64,000 bases of DNA, taken from contig NZ_CP084703.1 in the NCBI RefSeq assembly GCF_020519665.1, positions 1 through 64,000 of the forward strand. The letters are read 5' to 3'. Source of the stretch: Bacillus shivajii. GTDB taxonomy: Bacteria; Bacillota; Bacilli; Bacillales; Salisediminibacteriaceae. The notes beneath the pieces were generated by a model that ran no database searches, was not told the DNA's origin, and saw only the letters and a program-made list of their open reading frames with translations. A program made the position numbers and the translations under genes. Shown here piece after piece: positions 11,056-24,927 of this stretch; position 1 is the stretch's first letter, and every line of letters starts with the position of its first letter.

Positions 11056-11103
11056 AAGGGGGGATCCTCAAGAAATATATATTAATATAATTCCCCCCCC
11101 CTT
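11056..11103 (+). terminator. G-tract/C-tract inverted repeat after the HD-GYP gene
   Basis: AAGGGGGG (11056-11063) can pair with CCCCCC...TT at 11093-11103 across a loop of about 30 nt. The 3' arm is a run of nine C. No clean U-tract follows, so it is a weak terminator candidate. Confidence 0.4.
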
Positions 11104-11205
11104 GCATTACTTATAAAAGGTATGTTAAATTTATATTCGTTGCCGAAAATATGAGTAACCTTTTCATTGAATAGAGAAAGTATCCTATTAGAAATGAAAA
11201 ACTTA

Positions 11206-11234
11206 TTGACTTATTATAATTATCCTGATATGAT
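11206..11234 (+). promoter_or_regulatory. rrn operon 1 promoter P1
   Basis: TTGACT (11206-11211) and TATGAT (11229-11234) are separated by 17 bp and are followed by AAGTCGCTGC, shared with the second rrn operon. Confidence 0.85.
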
Positions 11235-11291
11235 ATATAAGTCGCTGCAAAAAACGACTCAAATCAATGATTTTTTTGTTTGAAAAACTTA

Positions 11292-11321
11292 TTGACAGTA
11301 TATCAAACGAAATGTTATAAT
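11292..11321 (+). promoter_or_regulatory. rrn operon 1 promoter P2
   Basis: Consensus TTGACA (11292-11297) and consensus TATAAT (11316-11321) are 18 bp apart and followed by AAGTCGCTC. Tandem P1-P2 promoters are typical for Bacillus rRNA operons. Confidence 0.88.
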
Positions 11322-11353
11322 ATTCAAGTCGCTCTTAAAGCGCGGTCAACACA

Positions 11354-11369
11354 TTGACCTTTGAAAACT
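11354..11369 (+). promoter_or_regulatory. rrn leader boxA-like antitermination site
   Basis: TTGACCTTTGAAAACT in the leader resembles the boxA recognised by NusB and NusE. A second copy, TTGTTCTTTGAAAACT, lies in the 16S-23S spacer. Confidence 0.65.
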
Positions 11370-11451
11370 AAACAAAAAGCCAAGCGAAATGGGATATGAA
11401 AATATCCCGTCAATGAAATTTTTTTAATGATGTCAGAGACATCAAACTCAC

Positions 11452-13010
<1,559 letters not shown>

Positions 13011-13166
13011 AGGAGCTATTAGCTCATTACTTTATCGATCGTTTGCGCTTTTTGTTTAGTTTTGAGAGGTTATTTTTTATCTCTCAAGACGTAAGGATTT
13101 TAAGGAACTTCGGCTAAAGACATCGCGTCCTGCGATAACGCCGAAGCTAGCACATCCTGTGCGTCG

Positions 13167-13182
13167 TTGTTCTTTGAAAACT
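13167..13182 (+). promoter_or_regulatory. Spacer boxA-like site (16S-23S, operon 1)
   Basis: TTGTTCTTTGAAAACT lies in the 287-nt spacer 13011-13297. The spacer has no tRNA gene. It also holds a long stem from CTTCGGC to GCCGAAG that may be an RNase III processing stalk. Confidence 0.6.
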
Positions 13183-13297
13183 AGATAACAGATATAGACT
13201 GATTGATCTTCACCGGTTGTTTGAAACGGATTCAGTAATGGATTCGACAGAGTACAACCGAGTGTCTTAGAAGGTTAATATGACGCCACAATTTAGT

Positions 13298-16232
<2,935 letters not shown>

Positions 16233-16315
16233 AAGTATTACATTAACCTTCAGACCGAAGGTCATCAGTCAAATGTTATCTAGTTTTGAGAGTACAATAC
16301 TTCTCAATTTCATAA

Positions 16316-16433
<118 letters not shown>

Positions 16434-16437
16434 AATC

Positions 16438-16468
16438 AAAGGCACCTTCAAAAGAGGGTGTCTTTTTC
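16438..16468 (+). terminator. rrn operon 1 terminator
   Basis: AAAGGCACC pairs with GGTGTCTTT (one mismatch) around TTCAAAAGAG, followed by TTTTTCT. The same terminator occurs again at 16711 and after the second rrn operon at 50931. Confidence 0.85.
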
Positions 16469-16506
16469 TGTGTGAAAAAAGAGTGAATTTATATCGTAAG
16501 ATATAA

Positions 16507-16632
16507 CAAGCATAATGAGGAGAAGCTCGGAAGAGGTGCATGAGGAACAAGTAGATCAAGGAATCGACGGAGCGAGCCTCGGAATGTACGATGTCCATGA
16601 GAAGTGAGCGAGGGAGAATGACGCGGAGATGC
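16507..16632. repeat. Purine-rich repeat-like element between two terminator copies
   Basis: This stretch is rich in GAGGAGAAGCTCGG- and GAGCGAGCCTCGG-like motifs and resembles from memory the short intergenic repeats of Bacillus genomes (with GGAATCGACGGAGCGAGCC). It lies exactly between the intact 5S/terminator and a broken second 5S/terminator. It has no coding signals. A small stem, TTATATC with GATATAA, precedes it at about 16488-16505. Confidence 0.45.
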
Positions 16633-16706
16633 GCCGTTCATCATGCGCCGAACAGTGCCGAAGGTAGTTGGGGGCGCCCCCCTGTGAGAGTAGGACGTTG
16701 CTGGGC
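16633..16706 (+). pseudogene. 5S rRNA remnant
   Basis: The 3' part (GTAGTTGGGGGC, then CCCCCTGTGAGAGTAGGACG and TTGCTGGGCAA) is nearly identical to the intact 5S gene. The upstream part keeps CCGTTC and GCCGAACA but has lost the middle of the molecule, including the GGAAGTTAAGCTCTCCAGC segment. It cannot form a normal 5S rRNA. It is followed by a second exact copy of the rrn terminator, so it is the relic of a local duplication or of a lost rRNA operon. Confidence 0.8.
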
Positions 16707-16710
16707 AATC

Positions 16711-16740
16711 AAAGGCACCTTCAAAAGAGGGTGTCTTTTT
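16711..16740 (+). terminator. Second copy of the rrn terminator
   Basis: It repeats the sequence at 16438-16468 exactly, behind the 5S remnant. A further weak stem, CCTTT with AAAGG followed by TGTCTTTTTT, lies at about 16880-16902. Confidence 0.8.
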
Positions 16741-16920
16741 CTGTTGCGAAAGAGAAGGACCATTCGTCTAAAGTAATTGTTATTTGTAAAAAGAGTATCC
16801 GAGTAAGGAAAGAATCTGTGCAACAACCGTCAGAATGAGGGGTTTAAATAAGTGATGTAGATGTGTTGATATGAGGTTACCTTTAAATAAAAGGTGTCTT
16901 TTTTGCGTGCAAAAAAGACA

Positions 16921-17440
16921 AATTAAGAAAGTGATGAACAAATTAAGAAAGTGATGAACAAATTAAGAAAGTGATGAACAAATTAAGAAAGTGATGAACA
17001 AATTAAGAAAGTGATGAACAAATTAAGAAAGTGATGAACAAATTAAGAAAGTGATGAACAAATTAAGAAAGTGATGAACAAATTAAGAAAGTGATGAACA
17101 AATTAAGAAAGTGATGAACAAATTAAGAAAGTGATGAACAAATTAAGAAAGTGATGAACAAATTAAGAAAGTGATGAACAAATTAAGAAAGTGATGAACA
17201 AATTAAGAAAGTGATGAACAAATTAAGAAAGTGATGAACAAATTAAGAAAGTGATGAACAAATTAAGAAAGTGATGAACAAATTAAGAAAGTGATGAACA
17301 AATTAAGAAAGTGATGAACAAATCAAGAAAGTGATGAACAAATCAAGAAAGTGATGAACAAATCAAGAAAGTGATGAACAAATCAAGAAAGTGATGAACA
17401 AATCAAGAAAGTCCCAAGTAAACGAGGAAAGTCGCAAGTA
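16921..17440 (+). repeat. Tandem array of 20-bp units behind rrn operon 1
   Basis: There are 24 head-to-tail copies of AATTAAGAAAGTGATGAACA at 16921-17400. The first 20 are identical and the last four carry T-to-C (AATCAAG). Degenerate units follow at 17401-17440. There are no spacers, so it is not CRISPR. In each period the string ATGAACAAATTAAGAAAGTG plus A gives the ORF Met-Asn-Lys-Leu-Arg-Lys-stop, with the stop overlapping the next start as TGATG. One copy plus a partial copy follows the second rrn operon at 50979-51008. 17441-17618 is AT-rich with no further recognised element besides the ribosome-binding site of the next gene. Confidence 0.95.
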
Positions 17441-17618
17441 AATCCAAATACTCACAACTAAAACATAAAACCCACCCCAAAAAAATGAGATAAAACGTAT
17501 ATATCAAAACTTAAAACCGTTCAAACCTCCCCTCTACCTATCACTTTCAATTAAGAACAGTTATACCAATGTATTTTTTATATCGTTTAGGGGAGTCTAA
17601 AGTTCGGAGGTGTTAATA

Positions 17619-18230
17619 ATGAAAAAATTACTTATTTTTATTATTACTTTAATTGCTCTTTTCCCTAGTAACGTAAGTGCAGAAGAGTATAAAACGTACA
17701 AAGTTGCCAGTGGAGACACAATGTGGCGGATTGCCGTAGCTCATGAGATCGGTGTCAGTGAATTAATCGAAGCAAATCCACAAATACATAATCCTGATTT
17801 AATTTATCCAAATCAAACAATAAACATCCCCATCATCGATGCAGTTAAAAGACTTGAACATGACGTTATTGAGTTAACAAACCAAATTAGGCAACAAAAT
17901 GGACTTCAGCCGTTACGGCCAGAATGGGAAACGAGTAGAGTAGCTAGATATAAATCAAGAGATATGGCAGAAAATAATTATTTTAGTCATACAAGCCCAA
18001 CCTACGGAAGTCCTTTTGAAATGCTTAGTGACTTTGGCGTTTATTTCAACGGTGCTGGTGAAAATATTGCTGGTGGACAAAGGACTCCTCAGGAAGTAGT
18101 TAATCAATGGATGAATTCAGAAGGGCATAGAAGAAATATTTTAAACGGTAACTATACTCATATTGGAGTAGGTTACCATCAAGGTGGACAATATGGTGTT
18201 TACTGGACGCAGATGTTTTTAACCAGATAA
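17619..18230 (+). CDS. Secreted LysM-CAP domain protein
   Basis: The 203-residue protein has an N-terminal signal peptide (KKLLIFIITLIALFPSNVSA), a LysM domain at about 26-70 (YKVASGDTMWRIAV to YPNQTINIP) that binds peptidoglycan, and a CAP/SCP domain at about 78-203 with SHTSPTYGSPFEM, GENIAGG and WMNSEGHRRNIL. It resembles the YkwD group of Bacillus and is probably cell-wall or spore-surface associated; the biochemical role of bacterial CAP domains is unclear. The ATG at 17619 is chosen 8 nt after GGAGG. It sits alone between the tandem array and methionine gamma-lyase. Confidence 0.88.
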   Translation: MKKLLIFIITLIALFPSNVSAEEYKTYKVASGDTMWRIAVAHEIGVSELIEANPQIHNPDLIYPNQTINIPIIDAVKRLEHDVIELTNQIRQQNGLQPLRPEWETSRVARYKSRDMAENNYFSHTSPTYGSPFEMLSDFGVYFNGAGENIAGGQRTPQEVVNQWMNSEGHRRNILNGNYTHIGVGYHQGGQYGVYWTQMFLTR

Positions 18231-18238
18231 ATTTTTAG

Positions 18239-18275
18239 AAGTATGCAGCATATGTAAGAGCTGCATACTTTTTTG
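18239..18275 (+). terminator. Terminator after the LysM-CAP gene
   Basis: AAGTATGCAGC (18239-18249) pairs with GCTGCATACTT (18260-18270), followed by TTTT. Confidence 0.88.
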
Positions 18276-18329
18276 GATTAAATAACTTACAGAAAAAAAC
18301 TCCTTTTGATAATTTTTAGATAATCAGTG

Positions 18330-18357
18330 TCGACAACATTGAATAATAAAGTATAAT
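18330..18357 (+). promoter_or_regulatory. Putative sigma-A promoter of the gamma-lyase gene
   Basis: TCGACA (18330-18335) and consensus TATAAT (18352-18357) have a 16-bp spacer and lie 40 bp before the start codon. Confidence 0.6.
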
Positions 18358-18396
18358 AACTTTAGAGAGATAGAAAATTTTGAGAGGTGAATGGTT

Positions 18397-19581
18397 ATGG
18401 AAAGAAAATCTAAATCTTTAGAAACTAGAATGATCCATGGAACATATGACAGAAGCAGACATTATGGAAGTTTAACACCACCAATGTATCAAACATCTAC
18501 GTTTTCTTTTGAATCAGCAGAACAAGGGGAAGCTCGTTTCGTCGGAAATGAAAGCGGTTACATATACTCTAGACTCGGTAACCCAACAGTAGATACATTA
18601 GAAAAAAAGATTGCTGACCTAGAAGGTGGAGAAGAAGGTATTGCATTTAGTTCCGGCATGGCTGCAGTGTCTGCTGTATTGTTAGCTTTAGTGAAGTCAG
18701 GAGATCATATATTAGTTTCTGAAGGTGTTTATGGCTGTACATTTGGTTTACTTAAAATGATGAAGGAAAAATTTAATGTTGATTATGACTTAATTAGGAT
18801 GGAAAGCGAGGAAGCGATCCTTTCAAAAATTAAGCCAAATACAAAGGCTCTGTACATTGAAACGCCAATTAATCCCACAATGAAACTTGTTGATATTGAG
18901 ATGGTCGTAAATATGGGGAAACAACATAACTTACCAGTGGTAGTGGATAATACTTTTTGTTCTCCATACTTACAGCAACCATTAGCGATTGGCGCAGATA
19001 TCGTTCTTCATAGTGCTACGAAATATATAGGTGGACATGGAGATGTCATTGCCGGATTAGTTGTAGGAAAGAGTGAGTTTATTCAAGAAGTAAGGATGAC
19101 AACCCAAAAGGATATTGGTGGTGTGCTAGCTCCATTTGATGCATGGTTATTATTAAGAGGTTTAAAAACGTTAGCGATAAGAATGGATCGTCATTGTGAA
19201 AATACAGAGAAACTATTTGAAAAACTACAGGAACACCCAAAGGTAAAAAATATTGTTTACCCTGGTGACCCATCGTTCCATCAATATGATTTAGCTAAAA
19301 AACAAATGAAACACTTCGGTGGATTAATTAGTTTTGAGATTGAAGGGACAAAAGAGATGGCTCAAAAACTGATGAATGAACTTACAATGATTCAAGTTGC
19401 GGTAAGTCTAGGAGATGCTGAAACATTAATACAGCATCCAGCTACAATGACACATGCCGTTGTACCAGAAGAAGAGCGCGAAAAGATGGGGATTACAGAT
19501 CAACTGCTCCGTTTATCTGTAGGATTAGAGTGTCCAGATGATATTTGGGAAGATTTAGAGCAAGCCATAAATAAAATATAA
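18397..19581 (+). CDS. Methionine gamma-lyase (PLP-dependent)
   Basis: The 394-residue enzyme belongs to the Cys/Met-metabolism PLP family. The PLP lysine is Lys209 in SATKYIGGHGD. The YGCT motif with Cys114 is the feature that separates methionine gamma-lyases, which release methanethiol, ammonia and 2-oxobutyrate, from cystathionine gamma-synthases and lyases. I choose ATG at 18397, 6 nt after AGGTGA; ATG at 18391 would leave no spacing. B. subtilis does not carry such a gene at this position. It has its own promoter and terminator. Activity on other sulfur amino acids is possible. Confidence 0.85.
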   Translation: MERKSKSLETRMIHGTYDRSRHYGSLTPPMYQTSTFSFESAEQGEARFVGNESGYIYSRLGNPTVDTLEKKIADLEGGEEGIAFSSGMAAVSAVLLALVKSGDHILVSEGVYGCTFGLLKMMKEKFNVDYDLIRMESEEAILSKIKPNTKALYIETPINPTMKLVDIEMVVNMGKQHNLPVVVDNTFCSPYLQQPLAIGADIVLHSATKYIGGHGDVIAGLVVGKSEFIQEVRMTTQKDIGGVLAPFDAWLLLRGLKTLAIRMDRHCENTEKLFEKLQEHPKVKNIVYPGDPSFHQYDLAKKQMKHFGGLISFEIEGTKEMAQKLMNELTMIQVAVSLGDAETLIQHPATMTHAVVPEEEREKMGITDQLLRLSVGLECPDDIWEDLEQAINKI

Positions 19582-19590
19582 AAATTACTG

Positions 19591-19619
19591 GGCTGTGATA
19601 AACACAGCCTCTTTTTTTA
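19591..19619 (+). terminator. Terminator after methionine gamma-lyase
   Basis: GGCTGTG (19591-19597) pairs with CACAGCC (19603-19609), followed by TCTTTTTTT. It may also weakly stop yaaC transcripts coming from the other side. Confidence 0.88.
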
Positions 19620-19681
19620 CTTCAAGAGTTAAGTTTCAAATCTTCTCTATTCAACAATTGGTAATCAGGGTGAACACTAAT

Positions 19682-20626
19682 TTAATTTAGTTCCAGATCA
19701 AACATCTTTTGCAATAAGAATGGGATTTTTATAGAACCAACTTCAAGAAATGAATCAATAAACGGGAGATCATTAGATGAGAATGAATAAAGCAGTTCTC
19801 CCCACCATTCCGTTTCATAGCGACATATCATGCTTAAGTTATAAAGAATTAAATAATGAATCAATAACTCTGGCATGTTTCGATATAAAGTTGGTAGCAC
19901 AGGTAGATAATAATTACCTTCCATTGCATAAGCAAGAGGAGAAGATTCAATTTGCTTCGTTTTTTGCAAATCGATATTAATCATACCTTCTTCCTCATAA
20001 CATTTCCAATCGTGTTCAGTTTTTTGATTAACCATTTGTGCAAAGCGGTGCGGTGGTTCTTTTACCCTTTTAAAATCTTTTTTCGTTGCCGTTAAAAATG
20101 GTGGAGCCCCTTCTAATTTTATTAACGGTGTTGTTTTTTCAAATGTCTTAAAAGTGTCTAGCAGTTCAGGAATGGCCATAAGTAAATGGTACATTTTAAA
20201 CTTTTCCCCTGTTAATTGTTTCACATGAAACACTTTTTCTGACAAATATCGATAAAAGCCATCTTTTTGCACTTTGATTTCGTCTTTTAAGAAGGAGTAA
20301 TCTTGCTTTTTCCGTTTACGAGTAGACACTCCGTGAGCTAGAACTTGTGTAGTGGAGGGATAGAATGGATCGACAGTTAAAAGTAACGCCTTTAACCAAT
20401 GACTAAGACCGTAAAAGAATAATACCGGTTTAATGGATAATGGTGCTTGAAGGCCTTGTGAGAAAAAAGAGTCCCCCATTTTTATATAATAAACAAAGGA
20501 GTAGCCATTTTTATAAGACAATTCTTTAGATGAATCAAGCTGCTGTTTTTCATATATACGATGTAGATATGTTTTTACATAATCAGCGGATAAAAAAATC
20601 GTAGTAAAAGTGTATTTCCCTGACAT
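19682..20626 (-). CDS. yaaC: YaaC family protein
   Basis: The 314-residue protein on the minus strand lies between the first rrn operon and guaB, the same place as B. subtilis yaaC, and has the family length. It has the segments FFYGLSHWLKALLL and LPVLPTLYRNMPELLIHYLILYNLSMICRYE. No catalytic motif or signal peptide is evident, and the function is unknown. The start ATG has GGAGGG upstream on the minus strand. The coding sequence contains a parS-like site at 20217-20232, which may be a second constraint on this gene. Confidence 0.85.
   Translation of the reverse strand: MSGKYTFTTIFLSADYVKTYLHRIYEKQQLDSSKELSYKNGYSFVYYIKMGDSFFSQGLQAPLSIKPVLFFYGLSHWLKALLLTVDPFYPSTTQVLAHGVSTRKRKKQDYSFLKDEIKVQKDGFYRYLSEKVFHVKQLTGEKFKMYHLLMAIPELLDTFKTFEKTTPLIKLEGAPPFLTATKKDFKRVKEPPHRFAQMVNQKTEHDWKCYEEEGMINIDLQKTKQIESSPLAYAMEGNYYLPVLPTLYRNMPELLIHYLILYNLSMICRYETEWWGELLYSFSSNDLPFIDSFLEVGSIKIPFLLQKMFDLELN
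20217..20232. promoter_or_regulatory. parS: parS-like centromere site
   Basis: TGTTTCACATGAAACA matches the ParB (Spo0J) site TGTTNCACGTGAAACA at all but one position, the central G replaced by A. It lies inside yaaC, about 19 kb from oriC, where parS sites are expected to cluster. Confidence 0.75.
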
Positions 20627-20684
20627 ACAACATTCCCTCCATAAATATTTGTTTATTCTAAAAAATCAGTTATAACTTCCTTCC

Positions 20685-20713
20685 TTGACAGTAGTTTATC
20701 CAGTTGTTAAGCT
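20685..20713 (+). promoter_or_regulatory. Possible guaB promoter
   Basis: Consensus TTGACA (20685-20690) is followed after 17 bp by the poor -10 TAAGCT. It is 42 bp upstream of the guaB start and is the only good -35 in the gap. Confidence 0.4.
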
Positions 20714-20740
20714 ACTAATAATATTTTGCGAAAATATTGA

Positions 20741-22213
<1,473 letters not shown>

Positions 22214-22236
22214 GGAAAAAAATAAGTCGAACGTAT

Positions 22237-22272
22237 GAATAGATAGGGACTCCCTTATCTATTCTTTTTTTT
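22237..22272 (+). terminator. Terminator after guaB
   Basis: GAATAGATAGGGA pairs with the downstream CCTTATCTATTC arm (one bulge), followed by eight T. Confidence 0.87.
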
Positions 22273-22379
22273 GTAACTATGGTAAAATATCGTTTGTTCG
22301 AAAAAAAAATTGTACGATTTGTACTTTATATAGAGTCAACTTTAGAGAACGATTTTGATATTGGAGAGGATGAAATGGG

Positions 22380-23789
22380 ATGTTAAAACGATTGGCTACA
22401 ATTAGCTTAATATTTGTGTTTACATTCATGAGTGTCGTTACATATGGAGGAACGACCTATGCCAATTTTGACCCAAATGTAGATACTGCTATTTTACTAG
22501 ATGCTGAGACAGGGAAGATCCTTTATGAAAGAAATGTTGACCAGCCACTTCCACCAGCTAGTATGACGAAAATGATGAGTGAATATCTCATTTTAGAAGC
22601 TGTCAATAATGGAGAGATTGCTTGGGATGATATTGTTCCAATTAGTGAAGAGTTAGCCCAAATGTCTCATGATGAAGGCTTATCTAATGTCATGCTAAGA
22701 GTTGATCATGAATACACGGTAGAAGAATTGTATGAATCAGTAGCCATATATTCTGCCAATGCAGCGACGATGGCGGTTGCTGAATATATTTCCGGTTCTT
22801 ATGGTGCGTTTGTTGAAATGATGAACGAACGTGGTAAAGAATTAGGTATGGGAACAACGTTACGTGAAGCTGGAGCAGAATATGGCTTAGATGACTTAGA
22901 GGAAATTGCAGCTGAAGGGCATGGAGATTTTCAATTTGTTAATACAACGGGCCTTCCGAACCGCCTTCTTTATGGTAACCACCCAGAAGGAACAGGTGCT
23001 GATGAAGATAACTATATGTCTGCACGAGCTACAGCGATTTTAGCTTTCCATCTTGTCAATGAGTATCCTGAAGTTTTAGATACAGCAAGCATCCCAGAGA
23101 AAGTGTTTCGAGAAGGAACAACAGATGCAATTACAATGCAAAACTGGAATTGGATGATAGAAGGAACAATGTATCCAGACCTTGATTATGAATATGTTGA
23201 TGGATTAAAGACTGGTTTTACAAATGCAGCAGGATACTGCTTTACTGGAACTGGTGAAAAAGATGGACAACGCTTAATTAGTGTTGTCATGAAAGCAGGT
23301 TCTGAAATTGAGCGCTTCAATGAAACCGAGCGATTAATGAAATATGGATTTAACAACTATTCACAACAAGAAATCTACCCTGCAGATATGCAATTAGAAG
23401 GGTATGAAACGATTCCTGTTACAAAGGGTACTGAGGATGAAGTATCTGTTTCTACAAGCGATGCAATTTCAACGATCGTTCACCGAAGTGATGATGAAAG
23501 CTCTTATTCATATTCAGTTCATCTAGATGAATCTCTTTTAGATGAAGAAGGTCAACTGACTGCACCAATTGAAGAAGGTCAAGTGATTGGGACAATGACT
23601 GTTGAATATCTCGGAGAACGTACAGAGGGGTACCTTCAAGGTGACGGTTCAAATTATACAACAGTAAACATTGTAACCAATGAACCAGTTGAAAGAGCAG
23701 GTTGGTTTACGCTTATGATGAGAGGTATTGGAGAGTTTTTTTCTAATATTTGGTCATCTGTTGCAGATACTGTAAGAGGATGGTTTTAA
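22380..23789 (+). CDS. dacA: D-alanyl-D-alanine carboxypeptidase (PBP5-type)
   Basis: The 469-residue penicillin-binding protein trims the terminal D-Ala from peptidoglycan stem peptides at the outer face of the membrane. A signal peptide covers residues 1-28. The serine peptidase motifs are Ser61-x-x-Lys64 (SMTK), Ser125-Ala-Asn127 and Lys277-Thr-Gly279. A C-terminal beta domain follows, ending in an amphipathic anchor (RGIGEFFSNIWSSVADTVRGWF). The start ATG at 22380 lies 10 nt after GGAGAGG. It is flanked by terminators on both sides. Confidence 0.96.
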   Translation: MLKRLATISLIFVFTFMSVVTYGGTTYANFDPNVDTAILLDAETGKILYERNVDQPLPPASMTKMMSEYLILEAVNNGEIAWDDIVPISEELAQMSHDEGLSNVMLRVDHEYTVEELYESVAIYSANAATMAVAEYISGSYGAFVEMMNERGKELGMGTTLREAGAEYGLDDLEEIAAEGHGDFQFVNTTGLPNRLLYGNHPEGTGADEDNYMSARATAILAFHLVNEYPEVLDTASIPEKVFREGTTDAITMQNWNWMIEGTMYPDLDYEYVDGLKTGFTNAAGYCFTGTGEKDGQRLISVVMKAGSEIERFNETERLMKYGFNNYSQQEIYPADMQLEGYETIPVTKGTEDEVSVSTSDAISTIVHRSDDESSYSYSVHLDESLLDEEGQLTAPIEEGQVIGTMTVEYLGERTEGYLQGDGSNYTTVNIVTNEPVERAGWFTLMMRGIGEFFSNIWSSVADTVRGWF

Positions 23790-23797
23790 ATTGGATG

Positions 23798-23827
23798 AAA
23801 AAGAGAAGGTTTCTACCTTCTCTTTTG
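23798..23827 (+). terminator. Terminator after dacA
   Basis: AAAAAGAGAAGGT (23798-23810) and ACCTTCTCTTTT (23815-23826) form a 12-bp stem with a TTCT loop. Confidence 0.85.
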
Positions 23828-23895
23828 ATTAATCTACATAATTTTTAATTTTACCTAAGTTTTATACAAGAAAAGTGTTGTTTTTTCGGAAATGG

Positions 23896-23925
23896 TGTTA
23901 ATAATGTCTGATTTTTCGTTATAAT
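23896..23925 (+). promoter_or_regulatory. Possible pdxS promoter
   Basis: Consensus TATAAT at 23920-23925 is preceded, with an 18-bp spacer, by a weak -35 (TGTTAA). It lies 77 bp before the pdxS start. Confidence 0.4.
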
Positions 23926-24001
23926 GGTATAGGAAACGTTGGATAAAAATGATTCGAATATCCAAAATACAATTAACTAAAAGTTTAAGGGGGATATTAC
24001 T

Positions 24002-24889
24002 ATGGAAAGACAAACAGGTACAGATCGTGTAAAGCGTGGTATGGCAGAAATGCAAAAAGGCGGCGTCATTATGGACGTTGTCAATGCTGAACAAGCGAAA
24101 ATTGCTGAGGAAGCTGGTGCTGTTGCAGTAATGGCATTAGAGCGTGTCCCATCTGATATTCGTGCTGCAGGTGGAGTAGCTCGTATGGCAGACCCATCTA
24201 TCGTAGAAGAAGTACAAAATGCAGTGACAATTCCAGTTATGGCAAAAGCTCGTATAGGTCATATTACTGAAGCTCGTGTACTTGAAGCATTAGGCGTTGA
24301 TTATATTGATGAAAGTGAAGTACTAACGCCAGCTGATGAAGTTTATCACTTAAATAAGCGTGACTTTACAGTTCCATTTGTTTGTGGTGGACGTGACTTA
24401 GGTGAAGCAGCACGCCGTATTGGTGAGGGAGCATCAATGATCCGTACGAAGGGTGAACCTGGTACAGGAAACATTGTTGAAGCTGTGCGCCATATGCGCA
24501 TGATGCAGTCTCAAATTAAAAAAGTGATCGGTATGTCTGAAGATGAGTTAATGACAGAAGCGAAAAACCTTGGTGCACCTTATGATGTTCTGTTAGAAAT
24601 TAAGCGTACAGGTAAATTCCCTGTTGTTAACTTTGCAGCAGGTGGTATTGCAACTCCAGCTGATGCTGCATTAATGATGCAGTTAGGTGCAGACGGTGTA
24701 TTCGTTGGTTCAGGTATTTTCAAATCTGACAACCCACAACGTTTTGCACGTTCAATTGTTGAAGCAACAACGCATTATGAGGACTACAAGTTAATTGCTG
24801 AACTATCTAAGGATTTAGGTACAGCAATGAAAGGGATTGAAATCTCTACATTAGAAGAAAAAGACCGTATGCAAGACCGCGGTTGGTAA
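24002..24889 (+). CDS. pdxS: Pyridoxal 5'-phosphate synthase, synthase subunit PdxS
   Basis: The 295-residue TIM barrel condenses ribose 5-phosphate, glyceraldehyde 3-phosphate and ammonia into PLP in a 12+12 complex with PdxT. The two active-site lysines are Lys82 (VMAKARIGH) and Lys150 ([10 protein letters not shown]). Phosphate-binding FAAGGIATP and [10 protein letters not shown] are intact. It starts at ATG 24002 after AAGGGGGA. pdxT follows 38 nt downstream with its own ribosome-binding site, forming one operon. Confidence 0.98.
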   Translation: MERQTGTDRVKRGMAEMQKGGVIMDVVNAEQAKIAEEAGAVAVMALERVPSDIRAAGGVARMADPSIVEEVQNAVTIPVMAKARIGHITEARVLEALGVDYIDESEVLTPADEVYHLNKRDFTVPFVCGGRDLGEAARRIGEGASMIRTKGEPGTGNIVEAVRHMRMMQSQIKKVIGMSEDELMTEAKNLGAPYDVLLEIKRTGKFPVVNFAAGGIATPADAALMMQLGADGVFVGSGIFKSDNPQRFARSIVEATTHYEDYKLIAELSKDLGTAMKGIEISTLEEKDRMQDRGW

Positions 24890-24927
24890 GGTGTTCATTT
24901 ACCTTCAATTGAGAGGAGAATAACATC

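Noticed and set aside
16921-17400. Tandem repeats considered as a CRISPR array
   Set aside because: The units are contiguous with no unique spacers and no cas genes are nearby.
19777-19980. A 67-codon plus-strand frame opposite yaaC
   Set aside because: It lies fully inside yaaC, has no convincing ribosome-binding site and shows no known motif.
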